Shown here: positions 52,896-62,893 of the stretch, piece after piece | Layout of the letters: each line of letters opens with the position of its first letter | Position numbering within the stretch: position 1 is the first letter of the stretch | DNA from: Lysinibacillus mangiferihumi | Lineage (GTDB): Bacteria; Bacillota; Bacilli; Bacillales_A; Planococcaceae | DNA length: 64,000 nucleotides | Assembly: GCF_003049665.1 (NCBI RefSeq) | Contig: NZ_PYWM01000004.1 | Span: forward strand, 62,001 to 126,000 | Reading direction: 5' to 3' | Program-made: the position numbers and the translations under genes | Notes under the pieces: generated by a model | Database searches by the model: none | Told to the model about the DNA's origin: nothing | The model's input: the letters and a program-made list of their open reading frames with translations, nothing else

Positions 52896-53693
52896 TTACG
52901 CCTGAAACGGATAGTCCTCATTAATATAAATTCTTTCACAACGCAATGCCTTCCCTGTCTTGTCATCAATCTCAACAAAAAAGCCACTTAACACATCACG
53001 ACCCTTTTTCGGTACTTCAAAACGAGACGGCATATTTGTTTGGAACTTGTAAATCACACTTTCCTTTGTCATGCCTAAAATTTCATCATACGGGCCAGTC
53101 ATACCTACGTCTGTAATATAAGCAGTACCGTTAGGATAAATGCGTGCATCTGCTGTTTGCACATGCGTATGTGTTCCAACGACTGCCGATGCCTTGCCAT
53201 CCAAGTGCCATCCAAGCGCTATTTTTTCACTTGTCGCTTCAGCGTGGAAATCCACAAATACAAGCGGTGACGTTTTACGAGCTTCTTCAATCAATTGTTC
53301 AGCCATTGCAAACGGATCTTCATGCGGTGGCAAAAATACACGACCGTGTAAATTAATAACCGATAATGTAACGCCATTTTTCGCAATTTGCACCATGCCC
53401 TTACCCGGTGCCTCAGACGAAAAGTTCGCAGGACGAATTAAATAATCAGCATCATCAATAAAATCAAAAATATCTTTATTATCCCAAGTGTGGTTACCCA
53501 TAGTAATAACATCTACACCCATTTGTAATAAATCATTATAAATATTACGTGTAATCCCACGACCTGCTGCTGCATTTTCACCATTTGCAATGACAACATC
53601 TGGACTAAACTTCTTTTTTAATCGTGGTAAATATTTTTCTACCGCATCTCGGCCAATTGAACCGACGATATCTCCAATAAAAATTACTTTCAT
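52896..53693 (-). CDS. ymdB: Metallophosphoesterase YmdB
   Basis: A 265-residue protein: KVIFIGDIVGSIGRDAVEKY, VIANGENAAAGRG, MGNHTWDNKDI, FVDFHAEATSEKIALG and VVGTHTHVQTADARI hold all metal ligands of the YmdB family. YmdB has phosphodiesterase activity on cyclic nucleotides and steers the choice between biofilm and motility in B. subtilis. There it is directly downstream of rny; here a 10-kb polysaccharide locus lies between them. Confidence 0.96.
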   Translation of the reverse strand: MKVIFIGDIVGSIGRDAVEKYLPRLKKKFSPDVVIANGENAAAGRGITRNIYNDLLQMGVDVITMGNHTWDNKDIFDFIDDADYLIRPANFSSEAPGKGMVQIAKNGVTLSVINLHGRVFLPPHEDPFAMAEQLIEEARKTSPLVFVDFHAEATSEKIALGWHLDGKASAVVGTHTHVQTADARIYPNGTAYITDVGMTGPYDEILGMTKESVIYKFQTNMPSRFEVPKKGRDVLSGFFVEIDDKTGKALRCERIYINEDYPFQA

Positions 53694-53860
53694 TTTACAA
53701 AACCACTCTTTCTATCAATAACACTCATTAGAGTTTACCATTTTTTCTTCATCAATCGCAAAATATAAAGAAAAACCATCACTAAATTATATCCCTTGTT
53801 TGCATTCGCTTGCTTTAATTTCTCTTTTCAGCTCAAAGCATCTCATCCAACTGGCATTCA

Positions 53861-54982
53861 TTAACGTTGATGAAGTACCTGTTTTGTTTTACCGGCAATT
53901 TTTTTGTCGTTAGCTAAGCTTTCTTCCGCATGTACTTGCCCTACTAAATAAGGACCAAACCGCCATTTATTCAGTAAATATGTAGCACAGATAGAACATA
54001 TCGTGCTGCATAAAAATGTAGTGATAATAACAGTAAATACACTTACATCATCTATAAATTTTATAAAAATAGTTTTTAGTAAAATAATAAAAAGAGGATG
54101 TAGTAAATAAATCCCAAATGAGTAACGGCTAATAAAAATAACAAACTTAGGCATGTGCTTTACTTTATTTGCAATATAGAACAATAGAAAGGCTACGCTC
54201 AATGTATAGGGGATTACATCAATCCTCTTGGAGTGAACTTCAGTAATCACGCCAGACCATTGACTGGCGAGTAATATACCGAGTGTAAGTATACCTACAC
54301 TCGGTAGGAAATAACGCAATCGTTGGAGTAACAATAAAAACTGCTCATAGTTTTTACCGCAATAATAAGCTACGACAAAATAGGCAATCCAAGCGGGAAA
54401 AGGCATCTTATTTAACACATTCCATTCCACTTCTAGATAAGGAAGGAACGATAAATACCGAAAAGGATCAAAAAAATTAAAGACTGCAAGGTAAGAAAAA
54501 TTAACAAGACATGCCGTCATAATCACTTGGTAAGCACGGTATTTGGATACAACAAATTTCACAAATAATGGATGTAAAAAATAAAACTGAAAAACGATCA
54601 CGATAAAATATCCGTGGAAATCCCCTTCAAAAAAATTTAAAATAATCTTCTTATCAAATTCAACATTAGTCATGCTTATTGAATGAAAAGCCGCATCCAA
54701 AAAACCGATAAAAATAAACGGAAGAAAAATATAGTTAAAACGTTTTTTATAAAATTTTTTTGGCAGTTGATGTGGATAGGAATAAGCAATAACAAACTCC
54801 GAAATAAAAATAAAGACAGGTGTTCCAAACATCAATGCTAATTGAAGAGATGTCAGCACAATAAATATTGTATTTTTCTCTATATCGAACAAGTCCAATC
54901 CTAAAGTGACACTATGCATTAAAACAATTCCTAAACAGGCGACAAACCTTAGTAAAAATATTTCCTTCACAACTGGCTTCAT
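53861..54982 (-). CDS. Acyltransferase family 3, polysaccharide O-acyltransferase
   Basis: A 373-residue membrane protein started at ATG 54982 (MKPVVKEIFLLRFVACLGIV), with GGTGG upstream; the 32-codon longer frame has a poorer site. About ten helices. LRFVACLGIVLMHS near the start has the arginine and histidine of the acyltransferase 3 family, and ISRYSFGIYLLHPLFIILLK is the usual end. It probably adds acetyl or another acyl group to the capsule sugar. Last gene of the locus. Confidence 0.85.
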   Translation of the reverse strand: MKPVVKEIFLLRFVACLGIVLMHSVTLGLDLFDIEKNTIFIVLTSLQLALMFGTPVFIFISEFVIAYSYPHQLPKKFYKKRFNYIFLPFIFIGFLDAAFHSISMTNVEFDKKIILNFFEGDFHGYFIVIVFQFYFLHPLFVKFVVSKYRAYQVIMTACLVNFSYLAVFNFFDPFRYLSFLPYLEVEWNVLNKMPFPAWIAYFVVAYYCGKNYEQFLLLLQRLRYFLPSVGILTLGILLASQWSGVITEVHSKRIDVIPYTLSVAFLLFYIANKVKHMPKFVIFISRYSFGIYLLHPLFIILLKTIFIKFIDDVSVFTVIITTFLCSTICSICATYLLNKWRFGPYLVGQVHAEESLANDKKIAGKTKQVLHQR

Positions 54983-55070
54983 TTTTCCACCTGCCATTTC
55001 TAAGCAATCCATCTTATTTTCATTCGAGTGTTCTAGCTTGTATGCCTTCCTCACTACCAAGAGAACGCTT

Positions 55071-56579
55071 CTAGTCATTGAAAATTACACGTTTTAAATG
55101 CAGCAAAATTTCCCGCATCGTTGTAGGTTGGAACAGTAAATTCCCCATCACAACTACTAAAATGGTCCATAAAGAAATACATATAGCTGCTAAAAACCAT
55201 GCCTTTGCGCTCACGATATGTAGTTCGATTAAAAATAGAAATGGGGATGCCGCGATAAATGCCAAAACACAATTCAGCACTATTTTTTTAACCGTAATAC
55301 GTACGGAAGTTTTTAATATTTCTTTAGATGTATATAAGATTAAGTCACAAGTACGATAGGCATACGAACAAAGCCCCCCTATTAAAATGCCCTCCGCCCC
55401 AAAAAATTGCACTAAAACAAAGGACACAGAAAGATTAATGGCCGCTTCAATAATAGCTCGATTTTTTGTCTCTTTAAAATGCCCTGCCGAATTCACTAAT
55501 GTATTCGCAGGAATTCGTATTGCATTGGCAATGCCTACTATGACAAAGAGTGCAGCTAACCATGGTCTTATATAGTTTGCATCCTCAACACCCGCTGTAT
55601 AAATTGTTATAAAAGGCAAAATTAACAGGGCTGTACATGTGTAACCGAAAGCAACGACTGCAAAAAAAATACATTCAAAATGATGAAAATGTCGTTGTAG
55701 TGCCTCTTTTTCTTCTTTTACAAGTATGTCTCCAAAGGCAGCTAACATCGCACCGGAGAAAGCTGAAATAAATAATGTAACAGCATTAAATACCATATTG
55801 TATACAGTAAATACACTAACCTCTGCAAGTCCAAGAAAAACGGTAATTAACATAAACGGTGTATTAAAAACAACTAACGAGGCGATTTGATGGATTAAAG
55901 CGTCCCATCTTTTTTTTATAGCTGGTGTATTTGGTGTTACTTTACTATTAAAATATGGGTATTTTTTTTGGACATATACTTTTAAAAAAAGAATATCTAG
56001 TAATAATAGAATGCTAGAACTGCCAACTACAATAATGATTGAAAACCCGAGAGTTAATAAAGTCAACGATAGCATCGTACTAACAACCAATAAACCTGTT
56101 TGAATACGAAACACAATATAGCTTTTTTGATCTGCTGTTAGCAAAACGTAATATTTCCCAATCAAAAAATATTCCCATACGCCACTGATACCTAAAATAA
56201 GCACCATATAAAATGCGGTTAGAGGTGACACATCTTCCTTTACCAACAGCGGATAGAACATAGCCAACAAGGCTACTAATACAACAAAAACCATACCCGA
56301 ACGTCGATAAAAATAATGCGTGGCTGAAAGGATGCCATTTATCTGTTGTTTGTCGTTCATAGCTAATGGTTTGTAAAGCGCTGCGACGGATGCACTACCG
56401 ATACCCGCTTCTACAATTTTTAAATAACCTAAAAATTGCTTAATCGATGTAACAAGTCCATTCGTAGCAGAACCGTAAGTCGTCATAAATAATCGAGGCA
56501 AAATAAAATTAATCACGGCGGTAACAACTTGCAACACGACATTGGAAAATAAGTTTAATAAAATTTTCCTTGTTCTCAT
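55071..56579 (-). CDS. Polysaccharide flippase (Wzx-like)
   Basis: A 502-residue membrane protein with about 14 helices, MATE/MOP fold. The start (LLNLFSNVVLQVVTAVINFI, LPRLFMTTYGSATNGLVTSI) is typical of polysaccharide transport proteins that move lipid-linked repeat units across the membrane. It overlaps the glycosyltransferase gene by four bases. With the polymerase and chain-length genes it points to a Wzy-dependent pathway. Confidence 0.88.
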   Translation of the reverse strand: MRTRKILLNLFSNVVLQVVTAVINFILPRLFMTTYGSATNGLVTSIKQFLGYLKIVEAGIGSASVAALYKPLAMNDKQQINGILSATHYFYRRSGMVFVVLVALLAMFYPLLVKEDVSPLTAFYMVLILGISGVWEYFLIGKYYVLLTADQKSYIVFRIQTGLLVVSTMLSLTLLTLGFSIIIVVGSSSILLLLDILFLKVYVQKKYPYFNSKVTPNTPAIKKRWDALIHQIASLVVFNTPFMLITVFLGLAEVSVFTVYNMVFNAVTLFISAFSGAMLAAFGDILVKEEKEALQRHFHHFECIFFAVVAFGYTCTALLILPFITIYTAGVEDANYIRPWLAALFVIVGIANAIRIPANTLVNSAGHFKETKNRAIIEAAINLSVSFVLVQFFGAEGILIGGLCSYAYRTCDLILYTSKEILKTSVRITVKKIVLNCVLAFIAASPFLFLIELHIVSAKAWFLAAICISLWTILVVVMGNLLFQPTTMREILLHLKRVIFND

Positions 56580-57619
56580 TTTGCTCCCTTTAAAGTCTTA
56601 CTAATATTGGTTTTTTGTTTGACCCTAGCCAATACATATAGTAAAAAAATAGATTGTCTCTTTAATAACAAAATGATTAGTTTCACTTTGAATGGCAATT
56701 TATTTGGACAAATTGCCTGTAACACCTCATTAATGTCGCGATGTTTAAGCATTTTTTTGAGAAAGGCTCTTTTTTCACGTAAGGTTTTCTCATTCTCTCG
56801 ATGCAATTCATTCTGGACTCCTGCAATCACTAAATAGGTCAAATAATACTGTAGTTGATTTACGAAATAAGGGACTGGGGATAACTCTCTCAAATGTTTA
56901 TATAAGACGAGTGTTTTCTCAAAAAACTGCTGATCATAGCTAGCTGTCATAGAAGAAGGATTTTGGCGATAATGATAAAGATACTGTTTGTCTAATAAAT
57001 AGATACTTTTCGCATTAAGTAAACTTGGATATGTACAGGCAACATCTTCCCCCATGCGTATTTGATCGTCCACTTGATATTGAAATTTTTCAAGAAGTGA
57101 CTTTTTAAATAGTTTATTTGAAACAGAAGGAAATAATCCAAACTGATAGTATTGCCCCGCATACAGCATAATCGGGTAAACTTCTTTTATCATCCTATCC
57201 TTTCGATATAATCCAGGTTTCACAATTTGCGTAGCTTTAATTTCATAATCCAGATAGTTTTCTATAATATCGCAAATAACAATATCTACGTTAAAAGCCT
57301 GTGCTGCATCACATAGTGCTTGATACATGTCCGCTTCAATCCAATCATCACTATCTACATAGCCAATATATTTTCCTTTAGCAATGCTTAGACCCGCTTT
57401 ACGCGCACTAACAAGGCCACCATTTTCTTTATGCACGACAATAATTCTTGCATCGCGTGCAGCATAGTCGTCACATATGTTGGGACTATTATCCGTTGAG
57501 CCATCGTTGACCAGTATTAATTCAAAGTCCTCAAATGTTTGTGTTAAAATGCTATCTACACATTGCCGTAAATACAGCTCCACATTATAAATGGGCACAA
57601 TAATACTTAATAATGGCAC
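56576..57619 (-). CDS. Glycosyltransferase family 2
   Basis: A 347-residue protein: LSIIVPIYNVELYLRQCVDS, LILVNDGSTDNSPNICDDYA, VDSDDWIEADMY; the D-S-D-D motif binds the metal-nucleotide sugar. The C-terminal 80 residues are basic and amphipathic, suiting membrane contact. The sugar added is unknown. Four-base overlap with the flippase gene. Confidence 0.92.
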   Translation of the reverse strand: MPLLSIIVPIYNVELYLRQCVDSILTQTFEDFELILVNDGSTDNSPNICDDYAARDARIIVVHKENGGLVSARKAGLSIAKGKYIGYVDSDDWIEADMYQALCDAAQAFNVDIVICDIIENYLDYEIKATQIVKPGLYRKDRMIKEVYPIMLYAGQYYQFGLFPSVSNKLFKKSLLEKFQYQVDDQIRMGEDVACTYPSLLNAKSIYLLDKQYLYHYRQNPSSMTASYDQQFFEKTLVLYKHLRELSPVPYFVNQLQYYLTYLVIAGVQNELHRENEKTLREKRAFLKKMLKHRDINEVLQAICPNKLPFKVKLIILLLKRQSIFLLYVLARVKQKTNISKTLKGAK

Positions 57620-57623
57620 TGCT

Positions 57624-58964
57624 TTACCTCCCTACCTCATGCTCCTGCGTTTTATAAAGTGCTAAGGCAAACATAATCATTAAAATATGAAAAGGGAAAT
57701 AATCCATAACGAACGAATCAAGTACAGTATTAGCTATTAACATAATATAGAGAGGAATTGCGTTGATGGTTAGGTATTGAAAGTTTGTTTTACGATTACT
57801 AATGTTTTGACGGAGAACTTTAGTTAAAGAGAAGATATAGAGTAATGCAAGTGCTACTCCTACTACACCAAGATAATAAGGCGTGGATAGATACATTGTA
57901 TGTGCCATTTTTGCAGTAGAGAAGCTCGTGCCAAACCCCGCTCCAAAAACAACGATTTTCGTACTTTGTAAAATTTCTGTCGCAAACATATTCCAGCTAC
58001 TCACTCGACCAGTCGTAATAGCATCTGTCGATGTTCCTGCGCCAAAAAAGCGAACCCAATAAATTTCGAATAGTCTCTCGTAAAAAAAAAATAACGAAAC
58101 ACTTAACACTACGACGATAAACGAAGCAAATTTAATCGCTGTTTTGACATTGTGCTTTAGAAACATAATGAACGTTAATAAAATGAATGTGATAAATGTG
58201 ATAATAAACATTTTAGAATAAGTAAATACACCAAATATAGCTAAGATTATAATAAGCACAATCGGTGTAACTTCTATTTTATTGTCGTAACAATATAGAA
58301 CGAGTAAGCACGCAATAGCTATCAAAATTTGCAAACTAAAATAATTCGGATCTAAATCTAAACCTGTAAACCGTGTATTAATGGTACTTGTCGTTTTTAC
58401 TGTATTAACGATTGTCATGGACTCAATAAAGTGATTAATCGCTGGAACCGAAAAACTTACCCACCGTACGATAGCAGCGCATAATAAGCCTACTGCATAG
58501 ACATAGGTATATCTTCTAAAATAACCATTTGAATCGATGAACAGAACGGCAAAAAAGATTACACTATAATTTAATACAAAGCCAAACGCTTCGATGACAT
58601 TGCCACTACTAAACAGTGTTGCCATAACAGCAAAAAACACAAAAAGAACATACGTTAAAACAAGCTGTGTTGAAATCCTCTTCTTGTGTATAAAGAGTGT
58701 TACTATACTTAACACAATATAAAAAAAGCATAGCACGACAAAAAGTGAGTGACCTGTTAACTCAAACTTTATGACATATACCCATGAAATAAAGAACAGT
58801 AAATAATCAAGTCGATGTTGTTGCTTATCCAACAGCATGGCTGTCATTACAAATAGGATAAAAAGCCAAAGAAAAAGCGGATTATCTGTATACATTTTTA
58901 ACACAACAAAAATACTGGAAACAATACAGAGCAAAATACTATAATTTTTACTTTTTACTATCAT
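57624..58964 (-). CDS. O-antigen polymerase-like membrane protein (Wzy)
   Basis: A 446-residue protein with about eleven helices and a large outside loop (VRFFGAGTSTDAITTGRVSS, then WNMFATEILQSTKIVVFGAG, residues about 300-345), the plan of Wzy polymerases and ligases. It has no other domain. Neighbours (flippase, glycosyltransferases, Wzz-like protein) support the role of joining repeat units. Four-base overlap with the next gene upstream. Confidence 0.8.
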   Translation of the reverse strand: MIVKSKNYSILLCIVSSIFVVLKMYTDNPLFLWLFILFVMTAMLLDKQQHRLDYLLFFISWVYVIKFELTGHSLFVVLCFFYIVLSIVTLFIHKKRISTQLVLTYVLFVFFAVMATLFSSGNVIEAFGFVLNYSVIFFAVLFIDSNGYFRRYTYVYAVGLLCAAIVRWVSFSVPAINHFIESMTIVNTVKTTSTINTRFTGLDLDPNYFSLQILIAIACLLVLYCYDNKIEVTPIVLIIILAIFGVFTYSKMFIITFITFILLTFIMFLKHNVKTAIKFASFIVVVLSVSLFFFYERLFEIYWVRFFGAGTSTDAITTGRVSSWNMFATEILQSTKIVVFGAGFGTSFSTAKMAHTMYLSTPYYLGVVGVALALLYIFSLTKVLRQNISNRKTNFQYLTINAIPLYIMLIANTVLDSFVMDYFPFHILMIMFALALYKTQEHEVGR

Positions 58965-60142
58965 TTACGATCAAACTCCAATACTAATTGCTCTCGTGCC
59001 TTTCGATTTGTATAGCTATTTTCCTCAATATACTTTTTCATCTTGTCGAGACAATCCTTATTCTGGATAACATTAGCAATGACCGCGTAAATATCCTCTA
59101 TATCCCCATCTGTTATCAATCCATTGAATCCATGTTGTATTTGTTCACCTGCTGCTGCAAAATTCGTCGTAATAACAGGCGTTTCTAATATTAATGCCTC
59201 GCCAACTACCATCGGATAACCTTCATACGCTGAAGTTAATATAAGGACATCGCTTTCTTTAATAAACGGATATGGATTATGACATTGCCCAACAAATTCA
59301 ACTACATCATCTACTCCTAATTGTACTGCTAATTGTTGATTAAAAAGTAAGTCTGGTCCATCTCCTATAATTCGCCAATGAAATCGCTTGCTAGAAGACT
59401 CTTTTAAAAGCTTACATATATATGGAATAAGGTCGAATCTTTTTGTGGCATTGTCCATTCTACCAACAGATACTAAATCCATCGTTCCTTTTTCAAATGG
59501 TGTATAATCTGTTGCTAATTCTTTAATTTCCGCTATCGGAAAAAAATTGTAGACAACTTGTATTTTATGTTGATAGGGCGGAAGAAATTTTAGTAAATTT
59601 CGCTTACATGCTTCAGAAACACAAATTAATCTATCAAAATTTTTATAGGTTTTGATACAAACCTTATAATTAAAATTTGCTCTTAATGGATCGGTATGTA
59701 TCCATGCAAGCTTTTTATGTGCCTGTACAAATTGATCGACGAATAAATTTGTACCTCGGTTAAAATAACTATTTGGTGCGTCATTAAAATAAGAAATGGC
59801 TATATGATAGTGTTTACTAGGGCGATGTTTTTTTAAGAGTAATGGATAAAAGTTGTTGGAGCCAATAATGCGTACAAGCAACATACATACAATGCGCAGC
59901 ATAATATGCCAGAAATTTTTTCTCTGTTTCACGACATAAAAGGGGGTAGCGATTAGTTGTAATAATAAGTTGCCGATATTTACATTGACGTTAGGAGGGA
60001 TGTCCTTTAAAAGCTCACCTTCACCAAATGTAAAAATATCAATTTCATATTGTTCATCAACACTAAGTTCTTTCAATGTATTAATTAACGCCTTTTGAAT
60101 ACCGCCCATCTGAAAATTTTGCGCAACAAATAATATTTTCAT
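58961..60142 (-). CDS. Glycosyltransferase family 4 type
   Basis: A 393-residue GT-B enzyme: KILFVAQNFQMGGIQKALIN at the start, LVSVGRMDNATKRFDLIPYI opening the second domain, IIGDGPDLL, and SAYEGYPMVVGEALILETPV with the E-x7-E motif for the donor nucleotide. It should add one sugar to the lipid-linked repeat unit; donor and acceptor are unknown. Confidence 0.92.
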   Translation of the reverse strand: MKILFVAQNFQMGGIQKALINTLKELSVDEQYEIDIFTFGEGELLKDIPPNVNVNIGNLLLQLIATPFYVVKQRKNFWHIMLRIVCMLLVRIIGSNNFYPLLLKKHRPSKHYHIAISYFNDAPNSYFNRGTNLFVDQFVQAHKKLAWIHTDPLRANFNYKVCIKTYKNFDRLICVSEACKRNLLKFLPPYQHKIQVVYNFFPIAEIKELATDYTPFEKGTMDLVSVGRMDNATKRFDLIPYICKLLKESSSKRFHWRIIGDGPDLLFNQQLAVQLGVDDVVEFVGQCHNPYPFIKESDVLILTSAYEGYPMVVGEALILETPVITTNFAAAGEQIQHGFNGLITDGDIEDIYAVIANVIQNKDCLDKMKKYIEENSYTNRKAREQLVLEFDRK

Positions 60143-60182
60143 AAAGTCTGAAATCCCCCTAGAAATCCAATATTATGTGCTG

Positions 60183-61301
60183 CTATAAATGGCTATACAA
60201 TGTAATGATACGCTTTTCCATTTCGCTCCAGCTATAGTGATCTTCGTATAACAGTTTCATTTTACGAGATATCTCTGGCCATTCTTTTTTGCGCTCAATT
60301 AACTTTTCAATAGCTTGTTGTAAACTATGTTGATTATAATCAATTAACTCTCCTAGATTATGTGCTGCCACTACTTCCGACATTCCGGTATTGTTCACCA
60401 TAATTAAAGGTTTTCCGAGCATCAGTGCCTCATAAAATTTATTCGGTGCTGCATAATAGTGATTAGAAACATCGGGGTCGTAAATGGCAGTCATAATGTC
60501 ACAACTATTTTCTAAAGCGAGTGTTTTGTCATACGGAATCTTCCCGTAATAGAGGATATTGTCATACTTTTGCGCGAGTTCGGCCAATTCGTCTGCATAC
60601 TCGCCAAATCCGCCAATATGCAATTCATAGTTTCCATTTGCTTTTACTATTTCAACTAGTTCTTTAATAAGTCTTTCCTTGGCTAATATGCCAACATAGA
60701 CTATTTTTACTTTATCTTTGTTCAACTGTAAGTCATGATTTAACGGCATAGGAAGTGGCGTATTATAAATCACCTCTATTTTTTTTGGTGATGCATTCGC
60801 TATTTGGCCTTTTCGTTTTTCTGTACAAATAATAACAGCATCCACACGATTCAACAGAGCGATATCTATCTTTTCAACAATCTTTCCTATCATTGCTGGC
60901 CCATGAAAGGGAGCAGTAATGGAATCAAACATATCATAAATAACTTTTTTACGGAGTAACTTCCCGCATATCGTGCCGATAAATGCTGTATCGAAGTCAC
61001 AAGCGTGTATAATATCATAAGTATTTTTATGTTGAAGTAGCCATTGAAATAGTTTTATTTGAAATCGCAATAGTGGAAATAAATTTTTTTTAAATCCGCC
61101 ACCAAAGGTAGCAGGGATGCCAAACCTTGTGATTTTAATGGGCTGTGTACGCTTTAGAAATTGTACTTTTTCCTTATATTTGCTATCTCTATCCCAAGCT
61201 ACTATTTGTACATGCCAGTTATTTTTTATAAGGCTGTCCACTTCCTTTTCAACTCTAGGATCTGGAGATATTGGATTACTTCTCATAAAAACAACTCTCA
61301 T
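60183..61301 (-). CDS. Glycosyltransferase, GT-B fold
   Basis: A 372-residue protein: VVFMRSNPISPDPRVEKEVD at the start (a family-4-like D-P-R-V-E-K motif), KIVYVGILAKERLIKELVEI, LHIGGFGEYADELAELAQKY and PNKFYEALMLGKPLIMVN. The E-A-L-M-L-G-K-P motif is the donor site. Forty bases separate it from the following gene. It is the glycosyltransferase nearest to the regulatory genes and may act first after priming. Confidence 0.9.
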   Translation of the reverse strand: MRVVFMRSNPISPDPRVEKEVDSLIKNNWHVQIVAWDRDSKYKEKVQFLKRTQPIKITRFGIPATFGGGFKKNLFPLLRFQIKLFQWLLQHKNTYDIIHACDFDTAFIGTICGKLLRKKVIYDMFDSITAPFHGPAMIGKIVEKIDIALLNRVDAVIICTEKRKGQIANASPKKIEVIYNTPLPMPLNHDLQLNKDKVKIVYVGILAKERLIKELVEIVKANGNYELHIGGFGEYADELAELAQKYDNILYYGKIPYDKTLALENSCDIMTAIYDPDVSNHYYAAPNKFYEALMLGKPLIMVNNTGMSEVVAAHNLGELIDYNQHSLQQAIEKLIERKKEWPEISRKMKLLYEDHYSWSEMEKRIITLYSHL

Positions 61302-61365
61302 CCCTACTGTCCCCTTATTTATTTAATACCTTCTATCAGTCATGCATGTTTAATTTTTTGCTTAT

Positions 61366-62130
61366 TTAAAACAATCTCCATCCTTTTTTTGTAAATTGAT
61401 TGTCAGGCTCATATACGATGACAGGCTGATTATGGATGATTCGTGCATTATTGGCTAAAAAATCATCCACTGCATCTAATTGTTTGTGCTTTTCTAAAAA
61501 GCGAAGTCCTTTTTCAAATAACAATGGGCGTGTCGTAACATTATGCACATCCGAACCATATGTATGAACGAGGTTCGAGCGAACTAATCTCAAAGAGAGC
61601 TGTTGAATTGATTTGCCAAACTGGCCAGCTAAACTGCCTGCGGTTATTTGTGCGAGTGCCCCCTCTCGTATAAGTTGCTCCAAGCAACTTGGATCTTCTG
61701 CTATGGCTGTATTGCGTTCTGGATGTGCAATGATTGGTGTAATACCCGCTGTCAATAAATTGTAAATCATTGTTCGTGTATATGTCGGTATGTAACCTGA
61801 TGGAAGCTCTAATAATAAGTAATTCGAATGGGCTAATGTGTGCAACTGCCCGCTCTCAAACAACGCTAAAATATTCCCCGCCAGTCTCACCTCGTGCCCA
61901 GGATAAAGTGTTAACGGCATGTGTCGATTGTCAATTTCCTGCTGTAATTTTACAATTTGCTCATTCACTTCATGAAAAGGAACATTATATAACGGGTGCA
62001 GAACATGTGATGTAGCTATCATAGCTGTAATGCCTTCTGCAATGGCTTGTTCAAATAATTGGAATGTCTCCTCTACTGTTTCTGGACCATCATCAACATT
62101 CACTAAAATATGGCTATGCATATCGACCAT
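61366..62130 (-). CDS. Capsule tyrosine-protein phosphatase, PHP type (CpsB/YwqE)
   Basis: A 254-residue protein. VDMHSHILVNVDDGPETVEE gives the H-x-H and D-D-G-P motif, then IATSHVLHPLYN, YPGHEVRL, LLELPSGYIP, PIIAHPERN and YGSDVHN: all metal ligands of the CpsB/CapC/YwqE phosphatases. It should remove phosphate from the tyrosine cluster of the CpsD-like kinase, turning capsule synthesis up or down. It is 31 bases after that kinase gene. Confidence 0.95.
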   Translation of the reverse strand: MVDMHSHILVNVDDGPETVEETFQLFEQAIAEGITAMIATSHVLHPLYNVPFHEVNEQIVKLQQEIDNRHMPLTLYPGHEVRLAGNILALFESGQLHTLAHSNYLLLELPSGYIPTYTRTMIYNLLTAGITPIIAHPERNTAIAEDPSCLEQLIREGALAQITAGSLAGQFGKSIQQLSLRLVRSNLVHTYGSDVHNVTTRPLLFEKGLRFLEKHKQLDAVDDFLANNARIIHNQPVIVYEPDNQFTKKGWRLF

Positions 62131-62161
62131 TACGTTTCACTTCCCTATCTATGCCCATATA

Positions 62162-62866
62162 CTAACGGTAATAGTGATCATAATATTCGCCTAGTGGTGT
62201 TTTATAATTGTTTAAAACGACACCTAAAATATTCGCCTTTGACGCCTCAAGACTTAATTTTGCTTTTAGTACGCTTGTATTTTCCACTACACCACTATGG
62301 ACAATTAATAGTGTGCCATGGCATTTATTAGCTAAAATTTGCGCATCCGTGACCGATAGCAATGGCGGAGCATCAAAAATAATAATGTCAAAATCTTTTA
62401 TCAGTTGAACGATGACGCTATCCATCGTTTTAGAAGCTAAAAGTTCTGCTGGATTAGGGGGAATTGGTCCGCTTGTCATAACAAAAAGATTCGGAATCTC
62501 TGTACTGTTTAACACTTCTGCCATTTCATATTGTCTAGTCAGTAAATTTGATAGTCCCCTTATATTGGCTAAGCGAAATGTATAATGCATAGTTGGCTTA
62601 CGTAAATCTGCATCAACAATTAATATCTTTTTTCCTTCTTGTGCAAAGACAACGCCTAAATTAGCGACATTTGTGGACTTTCCTTCGCCCGGTGTGGCAG
62701 ATGTCACTAAAATGGTTTTGATTTCTTGGTCGGGCATTGCAAAGGTAATGTTTGTTCGGATGGTACGAAATTGCTCTGAGACAAAGGAATTACTATTCGC
62801 AACTGTCACAAGCTTCCTGCCCATTTTGGCTAGTTTTTTTTTATTTGCTCTTTTATGTTGAAACAC
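62162..62866 (-). CDS. Capsule tyrosine autokinase (CpsD/CapB/YwqD type)
   Basis: A 234-residue protein: VSEQFRTIRTNITF, Walker A TSATPGEGKSTNVANLGVVF, Walker A' ILIVDADLRKPTMHY, Walker B IIIFDAPPLLSVTDA, and a C-terminal tyrosine cluster, EYYDHYYR, the autophosphorylation tail. It should be activated by the cytoplasmic end of the Wzz-like protein encoded 27 bases upstream. Together they set polysaccharide chain length and export. Confidence 0.95.
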   Translation of the reverse strand: MFQHKRANKKKLAKMGRKLVTVANSNSFVSEQFRTIRTNITFAMPDQEIKTILVTSATPGEGKSTNVANLGVVFAQEGKKILIVDADLRKPTMHYTFRLANIRGLSNLLTRQYEMAEVLNSTEIPNLFVMTSGPIPPNPAELLASKTMDSVIVQLIKDFDIIIFDAPPLLSVTDAQILANKCHGTLLIVHSGVVENTSVLKAKLSLEASKANILGVVLNNYKTPLGEYYDHYYR

Positions 62867-62893
62867 CGTTACTCCCTCCTTCTGTTATGGGAT